Source: Lachnospiraceae bacterium
GTDB taxonomy: Bacteria > Bacillota > Clostridia > Lachnospirales > Lachnospiraceae
Length of the DNA stretch: 53,075 bases
Reading direction: 5' to 3'
NCBI GenBank assembly: GCA_022766905.1
Contig: JALEPU010000079.1
Location: 1-53,075, forward strand
Shown: piece by piece, positions 15,824-25,776 of the stretch
Position numbering within the stretch: the stretch's first letter is position 1
Layout of the letters: every line of letters starts with the position of its first letter
Translations under genes and position numbers: made by a program
Notes under the pieces: model-generated
Told to the model about the DNA's origin: nothing
What the model saw: the letters and a program-made list of their open reading frames with translations, nothing else
Databases searched by the model: none

Positions 15824-16366
15824 CTATATAATTCCATAAAGTGCAATCATTAGAATTGAATTTACATAACTTTCCAGGAAACATCCAACGGCAAAAAGCG
15901 CCAGAAATAGAGCAAGAATCTTTTTTTCTGAATCATTCCTATAATTCTTTCCCTTCTTTGCCTGCCAACAGGCAAGCCCATAAAGAGAAAAATAACAAAT
16001 ATAATGGGGAAAAAAATAACAGATTCCATATAAAATTCCTTGAAAGCCCTGATTATAGGTTTCCAATGAAAAAAATCCGCCTATACAAAAGGAAAAATAA
16101 AAGTCAATTAATATTAAAACGAAATACCGGGGTAAAAACAAATAGCTTAATACAAAAAAAGCGAGCTGTTTACACCTTATCATTAGAACATAAAAAAAGA
16201 ATTCATCTTTAGAAACAAATTGTAACTTGTCCAGATTGTTGAATTTTTCCATCAATTCCTGAATAAAGTCAGACTGATGGAAAAATCCATAATTCATGAA
16301 TAAAATGCCTGAAACCAAACCAAAATAAAAAACAAGAAGAAATAACTTTTTATTTTTATCATCCAA
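15824..16366 (-). CDS. SpoIIM-like membrane protein
   Basis: 180 residues with about five hydrophobic segments: 8-28, 58-80, 82-102, 105-130 and 149-175. It resembles stage II sporulation protein M in size, topology and the early G-x-x-x-G helix (FGLVSGILFMNYGF). SpoIIM works with SpoIID and SpoIIP in septal peptidoglycan removal during engulfment. The call leans on gene order: in B. subtilis spoIIM lies between nudF and xerD, as here. Sequence similarity alone is modest. Confidence 0.6.
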   Translation of the reverse strand: MDDKNKKLFLLVFYFGLVSGILFMNYGFFHQSDFIQELMEKFNNLDKLQFVSKDEFFFYVLMIRCKQLAFFVLSYLFLPRYFVLILIDFYFSFCIGGFFSLETYNQGFQGILYGICYFFPHYICYFSLYGLACWQAKKGKNYRNDSEKKILALFLALFAVGCFLESYVNSILMIALYGII

Positions 16367-16463
16367 TCTGCAAACCCCCTGATTCCGCTCTTAAGACAAG
16401 GATTCGCCTTGTGCTTACCTTAATACTATATGCAGTCATCATAAGGAACATGACAAAAATATT

Positions 16464-17000
16464 TTAACCTCTTTGTTTTTTTACATAATAAGCCAGTACC
16501 GCTGCTGTCGTTTTCCCATCAATAATCTGATTTGACAAAATAAGATCCATTACTTCCTCCAAAGGATATTCATACACATCCAGAAACTCATCCTCATCCA
16601 GATTCTGCTTCGCTGGTTTTAAATGTTCCGCCAGATAAATATAAATCGTCTCATTGCAAAATCCAATTGCAGATACAATGTCTTTTAAATGACTGACCTT
16701 ATCAGAACAATACCCTGTTTCCTCTGTCAGTTCTCTTACGGCACTCTCGTAAGGAGTTTCTCCCGGGTTAATTCCACCGGCAGGAATTTCCAAAGTAACC
16801 CTGTTTAATGCATTGCGATATTGTTTTACCATAACAATCTTTCCATCTTCTGTTACCGGAAGAACCGCTGCTGCACCTTTGTGATCTACAAAATCCCATT
16901 CAACTATTTTGCCTCCCGGCATTTGCACATAATCTTTATACACATCTATAATTGAGCCTTTGTAGGCCAGTTCTTTTTTAATACTTTTTACTTGTTCCAT
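16464..17000 (-). CDS. nudF: ADP-ribose pyrophosphatase (Nudix)
   Basis: 178 residues. A perfect Nudix box starts at the first G of GGINPGETPYESAVRELTEE and continues TGY. Before it stand VVMVKQYRNALNR-type strands (KIVMVKQYRNALNRVTLEIPAGG) typical of ADP-ribose pyrophosphatases, which hydrolyse ADP-ribose to AMP and ribose 5-phosphate. The start MEQVKSIKKE is set by an AGGAGG ribosome binding site. It is followed by the spoIIM-like gene after about 97 bases. Confidence 0.92.
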   Translation of the reverse strand: MEQVKSIKKELAYKGSIIDVYKDYVQMPGGKIVEWDFVDHKGAAAVLPVTEDGKIVMVKQYRNALNRVTLEIPAGGINPGETPYESAVRELTEETGYCSDKVSHLKDIVSAIGFCNETIYIYLAEHLKPAKQNLDEDEFLDVYEYPLEEVMDLILSNQIIDGKTTAAVLAYYVKKQRG

Positions 17001-17064
17001 ATAAAATCCTCCTGATTCATTAAGAAAGCATCCTGCAAGCAGTAATTTCCTATTCAAGTTCAAG

Positions 17065-17107
17065 AAAAAAAATAGCTGAGCAACCATCTATCTGGCTGTT
17101 CAGCTAT
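17065..17107 (-). terminator. terminator of rny
   Basis: ATAGCTGA (17072-17079) pairs with TCAGCTAT (17100-17107), with further inner pairing, and seven T follow on the minus strand (complement of 17065-17071). It lies about 100 bases after the rny stop. Confidence 0.8.
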
Positions 17108-17208
17108 CTTTACTCATACAGCAATCCATTTATCTATGGCAAAGAAAATAATTGAAATTCAAGTATTCTCTTTAACCTTGTACCTTAGCACCAATAAAAT
17201 CCTGCTGT

Positions 17209-18756
17209 TTATTTCGCGTAATCTGTTGCTCTGCTTTCACGTATTACATTGACTTTAATCTGTCCAGGATATTCCAGCTCACTTTCAATCTGCTTGGAAA
17301 TATCTCTGGCAAGTAATACCATGTCAGAGTCACTTACCTGCTCAGGAACTACCATTACTCGAATTTCTCTACCTGCCTGAATTGCAAAAGTCTTATCCAC
17401 GCCCTTGAATCCGTTGGCAATATCTTCTAACTGTCTCAATCTGGTCGTGTAAGTCTCCAATGTTTCTCTTCTTGCACCTGGTCTTGCCGCAGAAATCGTA
17501 TCTGCTGCCTGAACAATACATGCAATCAACGATGTAGGCTCTACATCGCCATGGTGAGACTGTACCGCATTGATTACAATTGGAGATTCTTTGTACCGTT
17601 TACATAAATCAACACCAATCGAAATATGAGATCCTTCTAATTCCTGGTCAACCGACTTACCGATATCATGAAGAAGTCCGGCTCTCTTTGCCATACGGAC
17701 ATCTACACCAATCTCGCCAGCTAAAATACCAGATAACATAGCAACCTCGATAGAATGTTTCAAAGCATTCTGACCATAACTGGTTCTAAACTTCATCTTA
17801 CCAAGTAAACGAACCAATTCCGGATGAATTCCGTGTACGCCAACTTCCAGAGTAGCAGCTTCACCTTCTGCTCTCATCATTGCTTCTACTTCCTTCTGTG
17901 CCTTCTCTACCATCTCTTCAATTCTGGCCGGATGAATTCTTCCATCCAGAATCAATTTCTCCAGGGCGATTCTGGCAACTTCTCTTCGAATTGGATCAAA
18001 GCTGGATAATATAACTGCTTCCGGCGTATCATCAATAATCAGGTCTACACCTGTCAACGTCTCTAACGTACGGATATTACGTCCTTCACGTCCGATGATT
18101 CGTCCTTTCATCTCGTCGTTTGGAAGTTGTACCAAAGAAATCGTGGTCTCAGATACGTGGTCTGCCGCACATCTTTGAATTGCATTTACCACATATTCTT
18201 TTGCTTTCTTATCGGCCTCTTCCTTTGCTCTGCTTTCCAGCTCTTTTACCATCAGTGCTGTTTCATGTTTCACTTCATCTTCCACTGTCTTAAGTAGATA
18301 TTCTTTTGCCTGTTCAGAGGTTAATCCGGAAATTCTTTCCAGTTCCTGCAGCTGCTTTGCCTGCATCTCTTCAACTTTAACCCGTTGCTTTTCAAGAGAT
18401 GATTCTTTATGGGAAAGAGCATTCTCTTTTTTCTCCAAAGCATCTGCCTTACGGTCAATGGCTTCTTCTTTGTTGATTACTCTCTTCTCCATACGCTGTA
18501 ATTCAGCCCTGCGTTCTCTGCTTTCCTTCTCGAAATCATTCTTTGCCTTTAAAGCTTCTTCCTTCGCTTCAAGCAAAGCTTCTCTCTTCTTGGATTCAGC
18601 AGTTTTTAGCGCATCATCTATAATCTCTCTGGCTTTTTCTTCTGCACTTCCAATCTTGGCCTCTACAATCTTCTTACGATATGTAATCGCAATCGCAGCC
18701 GTTACCGGAATCGCTATGACCAGAGCAATTACTATGGCAATCACATACTTAACCAC
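17209..18756 (-). CDS. rny: ribonuclease Y
   Basis: 515 residues from a GTG start. It is a membrane-anchored endoribonuclease that starts mRNA decay in Firmicutes. In order: one transmembrane helix (about 3-25), a long coiled coil (30-200, rich in E/K/A), a KH domain ([21 protein letters not shown]), and an HD domain with the metal site [15 protein letters not shown]. The ribosome binding site AAGGAGGTG is 5 bases from the GTG and is partly palindromic (see findings). A consensus promoter precedes the gene. Confidence 0.97.
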   Translation of the reverse strand: MVKYVIAIVIALVIAIPVTAAIAITYRKKIVEAKIGSAEEKAREIIDDALKTAESKKREALLEAKEEALKAKNDFEKESRERRAELQRMEKRVINKEEAIDRKADALEKKENALSHKESSLEKQRVKVEEMQAKQLQELERISGLTSEQAKEYLLKTVEDEVKHETALMVKELESRAKEEADKKAKEYVVNAIQRCAADHVSETTISLVQLPNDEMKGRIIGREGRNIRTLETLTGVDLIIDDTPEAVILSSFDPIRREVARIALEKLILDGRIHPARIEEMVEKAQKEVEAMMRAEGEAATLEVGVHGIHPELVRLLGKMKFRTSYGQNALKHSIEVAMLSGILAGEIGVDVRMAKRAGLLHDIGKSVDQELEGSHISIGVDLCKRYKESPIVINAVQSHHGDVEPTSLIACIVQAADTISAARPGARRETLETYTTRLRQLEDIANGFKGVDKTFAIQAGREIRVMVVPEQVSDSDMVLLARDISKQIESELEYPGQIKVNVIRESRATDYAK

Positions 18757-18805
18757 AGGAGCACCTCCTTATTCAATTTTCATTGCACATAAGTACAACA
18801 GTTAA

Positions 18806-18834
18806 ATTGTACACTTATTTATGCAAATTGTCAA
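18806..18834 (-). promoter_or_regulatory. promoter of rny
   Basis: On the minus strand a perfect TTGACA (18829-18834), 17 bp, and TACAAT (18806-18811). It is the best sigma-A promoter in the window. Confidence 0.85.
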
Positions 18835-18897
18835 GGGATGACCCTCTCAAGTTGGATAATTTTTGCTATTACTCCTTTTGTCTGTCTTTTCCGACGA

Positions 18898-19494
18898 TTA
18901 TCTTTCATCAAGTTCCCAAATTAACTCTTTAATCAGGCTGAAAGAGTAGCCTTTTCGAACAAAGTACTGACACGTCTTCGCCTTTCTCTCATAGGGAGTT
19001 CCATTTTTCTTTTCATAATATTTCTTCACCATTGGCATCAGTTCTTCTTTATCATCTTCCAATGGAATCTGCTGTAAAAGACAGGATGGAATTCCCTTTC
19101 TTTCTAATAGATAACATAATTGCCGAATGCTTTTCTTTCCTTTGTGACATCGAATATAATCCTCAGCATATCGAAGATCGTCCAGATAATGCTTCTCTAC
19201 ACCATATGCTATCACCTGTTCAATTACAGTAGTAGGATATCCGGCTTTTATAAACTTTTCTTCGATTTCTTTTATTGTATAATCTCTGGAAGACAGTAAA
19301 TAGATCAGATAATTTCTTCCTCTTGGAAACACAAGTTCTTCATAAATCCACTCCAGTTGATCTATGGATAAATCTTTCCCTTCAACAAGTTCCAGGTTAC
19401 GGCTTTCTTTTTTTCCAATTGGAAAAGTAGTACCGTCCTCTAAATGGATTATATATTTTCCGGATGTTCCTTCTTCCAATCTGTCTATCTTCAT
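18898..19494 (-). CDS. recX: RecX, RecA regulator
   Basis: 198 residues. RecX binds RecA filaments and limits or modulates strand exchange. It is built of repeated three-helix motifs: YLLSSRDYTIKEIEEKFIKAGYPTTVIEQVIAYGVEKHYLDDLRYAEDYIR, then LLERKGIP and YFVRKGYSFSLIKELIWEL. The start MKIDRLEEG is 10 bases after the recA stop; the longer frame inside recA is rejected because the family begins here. Co-transcribed with recA, as in many Firmicutes. Confidence 0.93.
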   Translation of the reverse strand: MKIDRLEEGTSGKYIIHLEDGTTFPIGKKESRNLELVEGKDLSIDQLEWIYEELVFPRGRNYLIYLLSSRDYTIKEIEEKFIKAGYPTTVIEQVIAYGVEKHYLDDLRYAEDYIRCHKGKKSIRQLCYLLERKGIPSCLLQQIPLEDDKEELMPMVKKYYEKKNGTPYERKAKTCQYFVRKGYSFSLIKELIWELDER

Positions 19495-19504
19495 CCTGTA
19501 AATC

Positions 19505-20542
19505 CTACTCTTTTGCCTGTACTGTCTGACTGTCTGCTTCCTTTGTTCCATTCAGATGAAAATAATCTCTTACTTTCTGTTCTACTTCATCCATTACTTC
19601 CGGATGTTCCTGGAAATAATTTTTTGCATTCTCTCTTCCTTGTCCGATTCGGGTTCCTTCATAAGAATACCAGGCTCCGCTCTTGTTGACTACATTACAA
19701 TTGACCGCCAGATCCAGAATATCTCCTTCTCTGGAAATCCCTTTTCCAAACATAATATCAAATTCTGCCTCTTTAAAAGGAGGTGCAATCTTATTCTTTA
19801 CTACTTTGATTCTGGTACGGTTACCAATGATCTCTCCATTCTGCTTAATCGATTCAATCCTTCTTACATCCATACGAACAGATGCATAGAACTTCAAAGC
19901 CCGGCCTCCTGTTGTTGTCTCCGGGTTACCAAACATAACCCCTACCTTTTCACGAAGCTGATTGATAAATACAACCACACAGTTATACTTATTAATATGT
20001 CCGGTCAGCTTACGTAGTGCTTTAGACATCAGACGTGCATGCAACCCTACCTGTACATCTCCCATATCTCCATCAATCTCAGCCTTTGGTACCAAAGCTG
20101 CAACAGAGTCGATAATAATAATATCCATCGCACCGGAACGCAGCATCGTCTCTGCAATCTCCAAGGCCTGTTCTCCGTTATCTGGCTGTGAAATATATAA
20201 ATTGTCAATATCTACACCGATATTCCTGGCATAAATTGGATCCAACGCATGTTCCGCATCAATAAATCCTGCAATTCCACCTCTCTTTTGCACTTCTGCA
20301 ATCATATGAAGGGCTACGGTTGTCTTACCACTGGATTCCGGCCCATAAATCTCTACAATTCTTCCCTTCGGAACTCCACCTGCTCCCAAAGCCACATCCA
20401 GGCTCAGGGAACCTGTCGGAACTGTCTCCACATTCATCCGGGCTGAATCATCTCCCAGCTTCATAATAGAACCTTTTCCGTATTCTTTCTCAATCTCTGA
20501 AATTGCTTTCTGCAAAGCACTTAACTTCTCTTCATTCGCCAT
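19505..20542 (-). CDS. recA: RecA recombinase
   Basis: 345 residues, complete. It has Walker [10 protein letters not shown], the DNA-binding loops ([22 protein letters not shown]), and [41 protein letters not shown]. It makes the nucleoprotein filament for homologous recombination and LexA cleavage. The C-terminus is short and not strongly acidic. A promoter lies about 108 bases upstream. I see no clostridial LexA box, but a leader hairpin and a short overlapping upstream ORF are present. Confidence 0.98.
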   Translation of the reverse strand: MANEEKLSALQKAISEIEKEYGKGSIMKLGDDSARMNVETVPTGSLSLDVALGAGGVPKGRIVEIYGPESSGKTTVALHMIAEVQKRGGIAGFIDAEHALDPIYARNIGVDIDNLYISQPDNGEQALEIAETMLRSGAMDIIIIDSVAALVPKAEIDGDMGDVQVGLHARLMSKALRKLTGHINKYNCVVVFINQLREKVGVMFGNPETTTGGRALKFYASVRMDVRRIESIKQNGEIIGNRTRIKVVKNKIAPPFKEAEFDIMFGKGISREGDILDLAVNCNVVNKSGAWYSYEGTRIGQGRENAKNYFQEHPEVMDEVEQKVRDYFHLNGTKEADSQTVQAKE

Positions 20543-20607
20543 CTCTTTTCTACCTCGTCTTTCTTATACTCTCTATTGAAAACGGCCAGGTCCAGTGTTA
20601 CTGCCAT
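20521..20607 (-). CDS. possible 28-codon upstream ORF overlapping the recA start
   Basis: An ATG at 20605-20607 opens a frame ([20 protein letters not shown] then eight more residues) that ends with TAA at 20521, 22 bases inside recA in another frame. AAGGAAGATCAGG precedes it. The same leader can fold, with CAGT/ACTG next to the ATG. Coding is unproven; it could equally be chance. Confidence 0.25.
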   Translation of the reverse strand: MAVTLDLAVFNREYKKDEVEKRWRMKRS

Positions 20608-20649
20608 GGTCCTGATCTTCCTTTGGCTGTCTTCTTCAGTGTCTCAAAC

Positions 20650-20678
20650 AGTATAACATAATACGAAAAAAAAAACAA
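20650..20678 (-). promoter_or_regulatory. promoter of recA
   Basis: TTGTTT (20673-20678), 17 bp, TATACT (20650-20655) on the minus strand, partly inside a T10 run. Spacing is ideal, -35 is weak. Confidence 0.6.
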
Positions 20679-20737
20679 GTGTTTTGTTGTTTAAAATTGT
20701 AAATTAAGTTTAATCATGGATATTATTTGAAATTAAA

Positions 20738-20782
20738 AAAGCCTTTTGCAATGACAGTTTTTTCTGCCGAGCAAAGGCTTTT
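20738..20782 (-). terminator. terminator of the cinA operon
   Basis: AAAAGCCTTTTGC pairs with GCAAAGGCTTTT (20771-20782) with one bulged base and an inner ACAG/CTG stem. The minus strand continues TTTTTT. It separates cinA from the recA promoter. Confidence 0.8.
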
Positions 20783-20834
20783 CATTTGTAAGACAAATAT
20801 AGTTTATCAAACTTACCGTTCAGTTTTCGACTGA

Positions 20835-22097
20835 TTAATTTTTGTTTTCGTAATTTTCCAGAATACACTGGCGTAAAAGACTTAAGGCATACACCACAGA
20901 ATTTTCACGAATTTTCTGCCGGTTTCCTGTAAAATAATATTCTTTTACATAATTTTTTTCTTTGATATAGCAGCTCATGCAGACCATTCCGACCGGCTTT
21001 TCTTTGGTAGCCCCTCCCGGACCTGCAAGACCGGTAATGGAAACTGCCACATCTGCTCCCGTCAAAATAGCAGCTCCGGAAGCCATCTCTTTTGCTGTCT
21101 GTTTTGACACAGCTCCATGTTTCTTTAATGTGCTTTTACTTACATCCAGCAATTTTCTTTTTGCTTTATTGGAATATGTTACAAAGCCCTGTGAAAACAC
21201 CTCAGAAACACCTGGTACATTGACCAGCCGTCCTGCTAAAAGACCGCCTGTACAGGATTCTGCAGTAGCAAGGGTCAAGTCATATTTTTTTAAAAGAGCA
21301 ACAATATTTTCTTCTAATGTTTCATCCTCTTTCATTGTATAAACAGCCCTTCGAAACCGTTTTTTTAGTTCTTCACAAACCGGCTGAACTAATTTTTTTG
21401 CTTCTTTTCTGGAAGCTGCTTTCGCTGTTACACGAAGATGAACTTCTCCTGTCTTTGCATAAGGTGCAATAGTTGGGTTCTCCAGGCCATCGATCAAATC
21501 TTTGATCTGATCTTCTACTACACTCTCCCCAATTCCATGAATTTTTACCATCTGAGAATAAATTGTTCCCGGTTCCAGGTCAGAAAGAAACGGTTCCACC
21601 TGTTCTTCAAACATTGGTTTTAATTCTCCCGGAGGACCAGGAAGTAAAATCACATATTTCGTTCCTTCCTTTGCAGAAAGAATCAATCCAGGTGCTGTTC
21701 CATTTGCATTCGGAAGTATTTTTGCACCTTCTGGTACCATAGCCTGCTTCCAGTTATTTTCTGTTATCTTTTTAGACTTCCGCTGTTTAAAATAATCCTG
21801 AATGGACTCTTTTACAGAAGGATCCTCATAAAGAGATGCACCTAACACCTCTGCGGCTGTCTCTTTGGTCAGGTCATCTTCTGTAGGTCCTAATCCACCG
21901 GACAAAATTACCACATCGGATCGATCCAAAGCCCCTTTTATGGCCATGTATAAGCGTTCCCGGTTGTCACCTACAGTGGTCTGGAAATAAACAGAATACC
22001 CTAAAAGAGCCAGTTTTTCCGAAAGAAACGCCGCATTCGTATTCACAATATTTCCCAGTAACAGTTCTGTTCCAACAGAAATTAATTCAGCAATCAT
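20835..22097 (-). CDS. cinA: CinA-family competence/damage protein
   Basis: 420 residues. The N-terminal molybdopterin-binding fold (MIAELISVGTELLLGNIVNTNAAFLSEKL, VILSGGLGPTEDDLTKE) and the C-terminal nicotinamide-nucleotide amidohydrolase domain (LATAESCTGGLLAGRLVNVPGVSEVF, GAVSKQTAKEMA, ITGLAGPGG, KPVG) are both complete. CinA deamidates NMN in pyridine nucleotide recycling and is often next to recA. The ATG at 22095-22097 is preferred over a TTG three codons upstream; GGAG lies 9 bases before it. It follows pgsA by 14 bases. Confidence 0.93.
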   Translation of the reverse strand: MIAELISVGTELLLGNIVNTNAAFLSEKLALLGYSVYFQTTVGDNRERLYMAIKGALDRSDVVILSGGLGPTEDDLTKETAAEVLGASLYEDPSVKESIQDYFKQRKSKKITENNWKQAMVPEGAKILPNANGTAPGLILSAKEGTKYVILLPGPPGELKPMFEEQVEPFLSDLEPGTIYSQMVKIHGIGESVVEDQIKDLIDGLENPTIAPYAKTGEVHLRVTAKAASRKEAKKLVQPVCEELKKRFRRAVYTMKEDETLEENIVALLKKYDLTLATAESCTGGLLAGRLVNVPGVSEVFSQGFVTYSNKAKRKLLDVSKSTLKKHGAVSKQTAKEMASGAAILTGADVAVSITGLAGPGGATKEKPVGMVCMSCYIKEKNYVKEYYFTGNRQKIRENSVVYALSLLRQCILENYENKN

Positions 22098-22111
22098 CGC
22101 AAGCAACTCCT

Positions 22112-22657
22112 CTATTTTTGTTCATACAAAACCTGTTTATTTTTCACAATATAATCTACTAAAGAGATCACTGTTAAAATCAGTGCAAGATAAATCATAA
22201 TCTGTTCCAGCCAGAAGAAAACATCACCGGAAGGATGAATAATCAAAAGCATAATCATAAACATCTGGGATACTGTTTTTGATTTTCCCCAGTAACTGGC
22301 TGCAATGACAACTCCATTGTCTGACGCAATCAGACGGAATCCACTGATAATAAACTCTCTGGCAATAATAATAATTACAACCCACGCCGGAATTCTTTCT
22401 AACTGAATCAGGCAGATTAAAGCGGAACATACCAGCAATTTGTCTGCCAGCGGATCCATGAATTTTCCAACATTAGTTACCAGATTGTTTTTTCTGGCAA
22501 TATGGCCATCCAGATAATCTGTAAAACTTGCTGCTGCAAATAAAATCAAGGCAGCAATCTGAGTGCTCATTCCTTTATCAAGCAACAGACATACTACAAA
22601 GAATGGAATCATAATCACACGTAAAATTGTCAGCTTATTCGGTAAATTCATTTCCAT
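22112..22657 (-). CDS. pgsA: CDP-diacylglycerol-glycerol-3-phosphate 3-phosphatidyltransferase
   Basis: 181 residues, integral membrane enzyme making phosphatidylglycerol phosphate. The CDP-alcohol phosphotransferase signature is complete (DYLDGHIAR, then GKFMDPLADK). Four to five membrane segments. The start MEMNLPNKLTILR lies inside the end of rimO (23-base overlap), with GGAG 9 bases before it, so translation is probably coupled. Confidence 0.93.
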   Translation of the reverse strand: MEMNLPNKLTILRVIMIPFFVVCLLLDKGMSTQIAALILFAAASFTDYLDGHIARKNNLVTNVGKFMDPLADKLLVCSALICLIQLERIPAWVVIIIIAREFIISGFRLIASDNGVVIAASYWGKSKTVSQMFMIMLLIIHPSGDVFFWLEQIMIYLALILTVISLVDYIVKNKQVLYEQK

Positions 22658-23981
22658 ATACAACATCTCCAATCAAATCATATTCATTTGCTTCTGTAAT
22701 TTTTACCGTTACAAATGTGCCGGATACAATTTCCTCCGGACTTCTGACGAATACACATCCGTCTACCTTTGGCGCATCTTTTCTGCTTCTTCCGATATAA
22801 ATATCGTCTTCGTAAAGATATCCTTCTATCAAAACACAAAGAGTCTGCCCAATCATGGCCTGATTTTTTTCATAGGAAATTTCCTGCTGAAGTTCCATAA
22901 TCTCATCTCTGCGTTTTTCTTTGATTTCCTCTGCAATCTGTCCTTCCATCCGGGCTGCTTTTGTACCTTCTTCCGGAGAATAAGTAAATACTCCAAGGCG
23001 ATCAAACTCCATCTCATCGACAAAATTCATCATCTCTTCATGGTCTTCTTCTGTTTCTCCCGGAAACCCGGAAATCAACGTGGTTCTTAATGTAATATCA
23101 GGTATTTTTTCCCGTAGTTTTTTCACCATCCCAACCAGTTCTGCCTGATTGGTTTTTCTTCCCATGGCTTTCAGAATCCGGTCGGAACAATGTTGAATCG
23201 GCATATCCAGATAAGGGCAAATCTTTTCTTCCTGAGCCATTACCTCAATCAGTTCATCGGTAATCTCTTCAGGATAACAGTAAAGAATACGAATCCAGGA
23301 AAGTCCCTCAATCTGACACAGCTTTTTCAAAAGAACGGGAAGCATCTTTTTCCCATAAAGGTCAAGGCCGTAAACCGTCGTTTCCTGAGCAACTAAAATC
23401 AGTTCTTTCGTTCCGCCTTCTGCCAGTTTTTCCGCTTCTTTTACCAGCCTTTCCATTGGAACACTGCGGTAATTTCCCCGGATACTTGGGATAATACAAT
23501 AAGTACATCTTTTATTGCATCCTTCCCCGATTTTTAAATAGGCAAGATAGTCTCCTGTTGTTACGACCCGGTCAACATCTGATAAGTCAGGCAGGTAGGA
23601 AAGATCCCGAAGCATCGTAACAGATGGTTCGGCAAAACTTTTCTCAATCGCCTCTACCAGATCGCTGTAATTTGACGAACCGAGAATAATATCTACTTCC
23701 GGGATTTCTTCTCTGATTTCATCGTGATACCGCTGTGCAAGACATCCTGTCACTACCAGACGTTTACATCTCCCGGTTTCCTTATATTTTGCCATAAGCA
23801 GAATTGTTTCAATGCTTTCTTCTTTGGCGTCATGGATGAAACAGCAGGTATTGATGACAATAATATCCGCTTCTTCTTCCTGACTTACCAGCTGATAGCC
23901 TGCTTTTTTTGTAAGTCCCAGCATATATTCACTGTCTACCAGATTTTTGTCACAGCCTAAAGATACAAAAAATATATTCAT
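22635..23981 (-). CDS. rimO: ribosomal protein S12 methylthiotransferase
   Basis: 448 residues from MNIFFVSLGCDKNLVDSE. RimO is a radical-SAM enzyme that adds a methylthio group to the S12 aspartate. The N-terminal UPF0004 domain carries its cluster cysteines (LGCDKN, INTCCFI, VTGCLAQR); the radical SAM site is CNKRCTYC; the C-terminal TRAM domain ends the protein. Two upstream in-frame ATGs (23993, 24005) are possible, but GGAAG lies 5 bases before 23981 and related proteins begin here. It follows fhs closely. Confidence 0.93.
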   Translation of the reverse strand: MNIFFVSLGCDKNLVDSEYMLGLTKKAGYQLVSQEEEADIIVINTCCFIHDAKEESIETILLMAKYKETGRCKRLVVTGCLAQRYHDEIREEIPEVDIILGSSNYSDLVEAIEKSFAEPSVTMLRDLSYLPDLSDVDRVVTTGDYLAYLKIGEGCNKRCTYCIIPSIRGNYRSVPMERLVKEAEKLAEGGTKELILVAQETTVYGLDLYGKKMLPVLLKKLCQIEGLSWIRILYCYPEEITDELIEVMAQEEKICPYLDMPIQHCSDRILKAMGRKTNQAELVGMVKKLREKIPDITLRTTLISGFPGETEEDHEEMMNFVDEMEFDRLGVFTYSPEEGTKAARMEGQIAEEIKEKRRDEIMELQQEISYEKNQAMIGQTLCVLIEGYLYEDDIYIGRSRKDAPKVDGCVFVRSPEEIVSGTFVTVKITEANEYDLIGDVVYGNEFTE

Positions 23982-24013
23982 TCTATCTTCCATCTTTCCT
24001 TCCATCCTGTTGC

Positions 24014-25690
24014 CTAAAATAAACCTGTAATGACACCGTCATCGGTTACGTCAATTCCAAAGGCAGCCGGTTTTTTCGGAAGCCCCGGCATCGTCATAAT
24101 ATTGCCGGTAAGAACAACCACAAATCCTGCACCGGCATTGACATATACATCACCCACATGAATTTTGAAATCTTTTGGCCTTCCAAGTAAAGAAGCATCG
24201 TCAGACAGTGAATACTGAGTCTTTGCCATACAGACCGGAAGGTTTCCATATCCCAGATCTGTCAGCTTCTTTAATTGTTTTTTAGCCTTTGGTTCATATT
24301 CTACTCCATCTGCTCCGTATATTTCTGTCGCAACTGTTGCAATTTTATCCTCTAAAGACATTTCATCTTCATAAATAGGAGCAAATTTACTTTCCTTTGT
24401 ATCCAATGTATGAAGAACCGCTTTTGCCAGTTCTTTGCCGCCTTCTCCACCTTTTTCCCAAAGTTCGGAAAGAGCGAACTCACACTCTCTGTCTTCGCAG
24501 AATCGTTTTACAAATTCAAGCTCTGCTTCTGTATCAGATAAGAAACGATTTAACGTAACAATAATCGGCACTCCATATTTTCTTACATTTTCAATATGTT
24601 TTTCCAGATTCACAATGCCTCGGCTCAATGCTTCCACATCTTCTTCTCCCAAAGCATCCTTAGCCATGCCGCCATTGTATTTCAAGGCACGTACGGTAGC
24701 TACAATCACAACCGCATCCGGTTTGAGCCCGGACATCCGGCATTTTATATCAAAGAACTTTTCAGCACCAAGATCAGCTCCAAATCCGGCTTCTGTTACA
24801 ACAATATCTGCCATCTTCAAAGAAGCCTTTGTTGCTCTTACACTATTGCATCCATGAGCAATATTGGCAAATGGACCTCCATGAACCATCGCCGGTGTGT
24901 GTTCCAGGGTCTGAATCAAATTCGGTTTGATCGCATCTTTTAATAAAGCTGCCATAGAACCAACTGCATTCAAATCTTTTGCAGTCACAGGTTCGCCGCC
25001 GTATGTGTAAGCAACTACAATTCGTCCCAGTCTATCTTTTAAATCTTTTAAGTCATCAGCAAGACAAAGGATTGCCATAATCTCAGAAGCAACTGTAATG
25101 ACAAAGTGATCTTCTCTTACTACGCCATCCATCTTTTTTCCTAAACCGACAATTGTATTTCTTAAGGCTCTGTCATTCATATCCAGGCAACGTTTCCATA
25201 CAATCTGTTTCGGATCAATCCCCAGTGCATTTCCCTGATGAATGTGATTATCAAGTAACGCAGCCAAAAGATTATTGGCAGATGTAATTGCATGAAAATC
25301 TCCGGTAAAATGAAGATTTAAATCTTCCATCGGTACAACCTGGGAATATCCTCCTCCTGCTGCACCTCCTTTGATTCCGAAACATGGTCCCAAAGATGGT
25401 TCTCTCAAAGTTACTATTGTATTATGTCCTAACAAATTCAAAGCCTGAGATAGTCCAATGCTGACTGTTGTCTTTCCTTCTCCGGCAGGAGTTGGATTGA
25501 TTGCTGTTACTAATACAAGCTTTCCATCTTCTTCCTTTTCCAGACGTTTCAAACATTCATCAGATAATTTTGCTTTATATTTTCCATATAAATCTAAATC
25601 GTCTTCTTTAAGGCCTGCTTTTTGGGCTACGAGAGAGATTGGTTCAAGCTTTGCTTCCTGTGCAATCTGAATATCAGTTTTCATAGTCAT
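24014..25690 (-). CDS. fhs: formate-tetrahydrofolate ligase
   Basis: 558 residues, the normal length. It activates formate with ATP onto tetrahydrofolate, an entry step for one-carbon metabolism and the Wood-Ljungdahl methyl branch. Motifs: [23 protein letters not shown] (P-loop-like), [51 protein letters not shown] and [14 protein letters not shown]. No other acetogenesis gene is nearby, so its presence alone does not prove acetogenesis. Either ATG at 25690 or 25684 may be used. Confidence 0.97.
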   Translation of the reverse strand: MTMKTDIQIAQEAKLEPISLVAQKAGLKEDDLDLYGKYKAKLSDECLKRLEKEEDGKLVLVTAINPTPAGEGKTTVSIGLSQALNLLGHNTIVTLREPSLGPCFGIKGGAAGGGYSQVVPMEDLNLHFTGDFHAITSANNLLAALLDNHIHQGNALGIDPKQIVWKRCLDMNDRALRNTIVGLGKKMDGVVREDHFVITVASEIMAILCLADDLKDLKDRLGRIVVAYTYGGEPVTAKDLNAVGSMAALLKDAIKPNLIQTLEHTPAMVHGGPFANIAHGCNSVRATKASLKMADIVVTEAGFGADLGAEKFFDIKCRMSGLKPDAVVIVATVRALKYNGGMAKDALGEEDVEALSRGIVNLEKHIENVRKYGVPIIVTLNRFLSDTEAELEFVKRFCEDRECEFALSELWEKGGEGGKELAKAVLHTLDTKESKFAPIYEDEMSLEDKIATVATEIYGADGVEYEPKAKKQLKKLTDLGYGNLPVCMAKTQYSLSDDASLLGRPKDFKIHVGDVYVNAGAGFVVVLTGNIMTMPGLPKKPAAFGIDVTDDGVITGLF

Positions 25691-25741
25691 TGTCTTCCTT
25701 TCCTGTCTTCATTCGTACTTTTCCAGTAGTGCCTGACTTAC

Positions 25742-25770
25742 ATTATACTAAGGAATTGTCAGTATGTCCA
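25742..25770 (-). promoter_or_regulatory. promoter of fhs-rimO-pgsA-cinA
   Basis: TGGACA (25765-25770), 17 bp, perfect TATAAT (25742-25747) on the minus strand, 52 bases before the fhs start and just after the ftsK stop. Confidence 0.75.
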
Positions 25771-25776
25771 TTTATT

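Noticed and set aside
20660-20700. LexA/SOS box in the recA promoter region
   Set aside because: The sequence is a T10 run and AT-rich filler; no GAAC-N4-GTTC-like palindrome is present.
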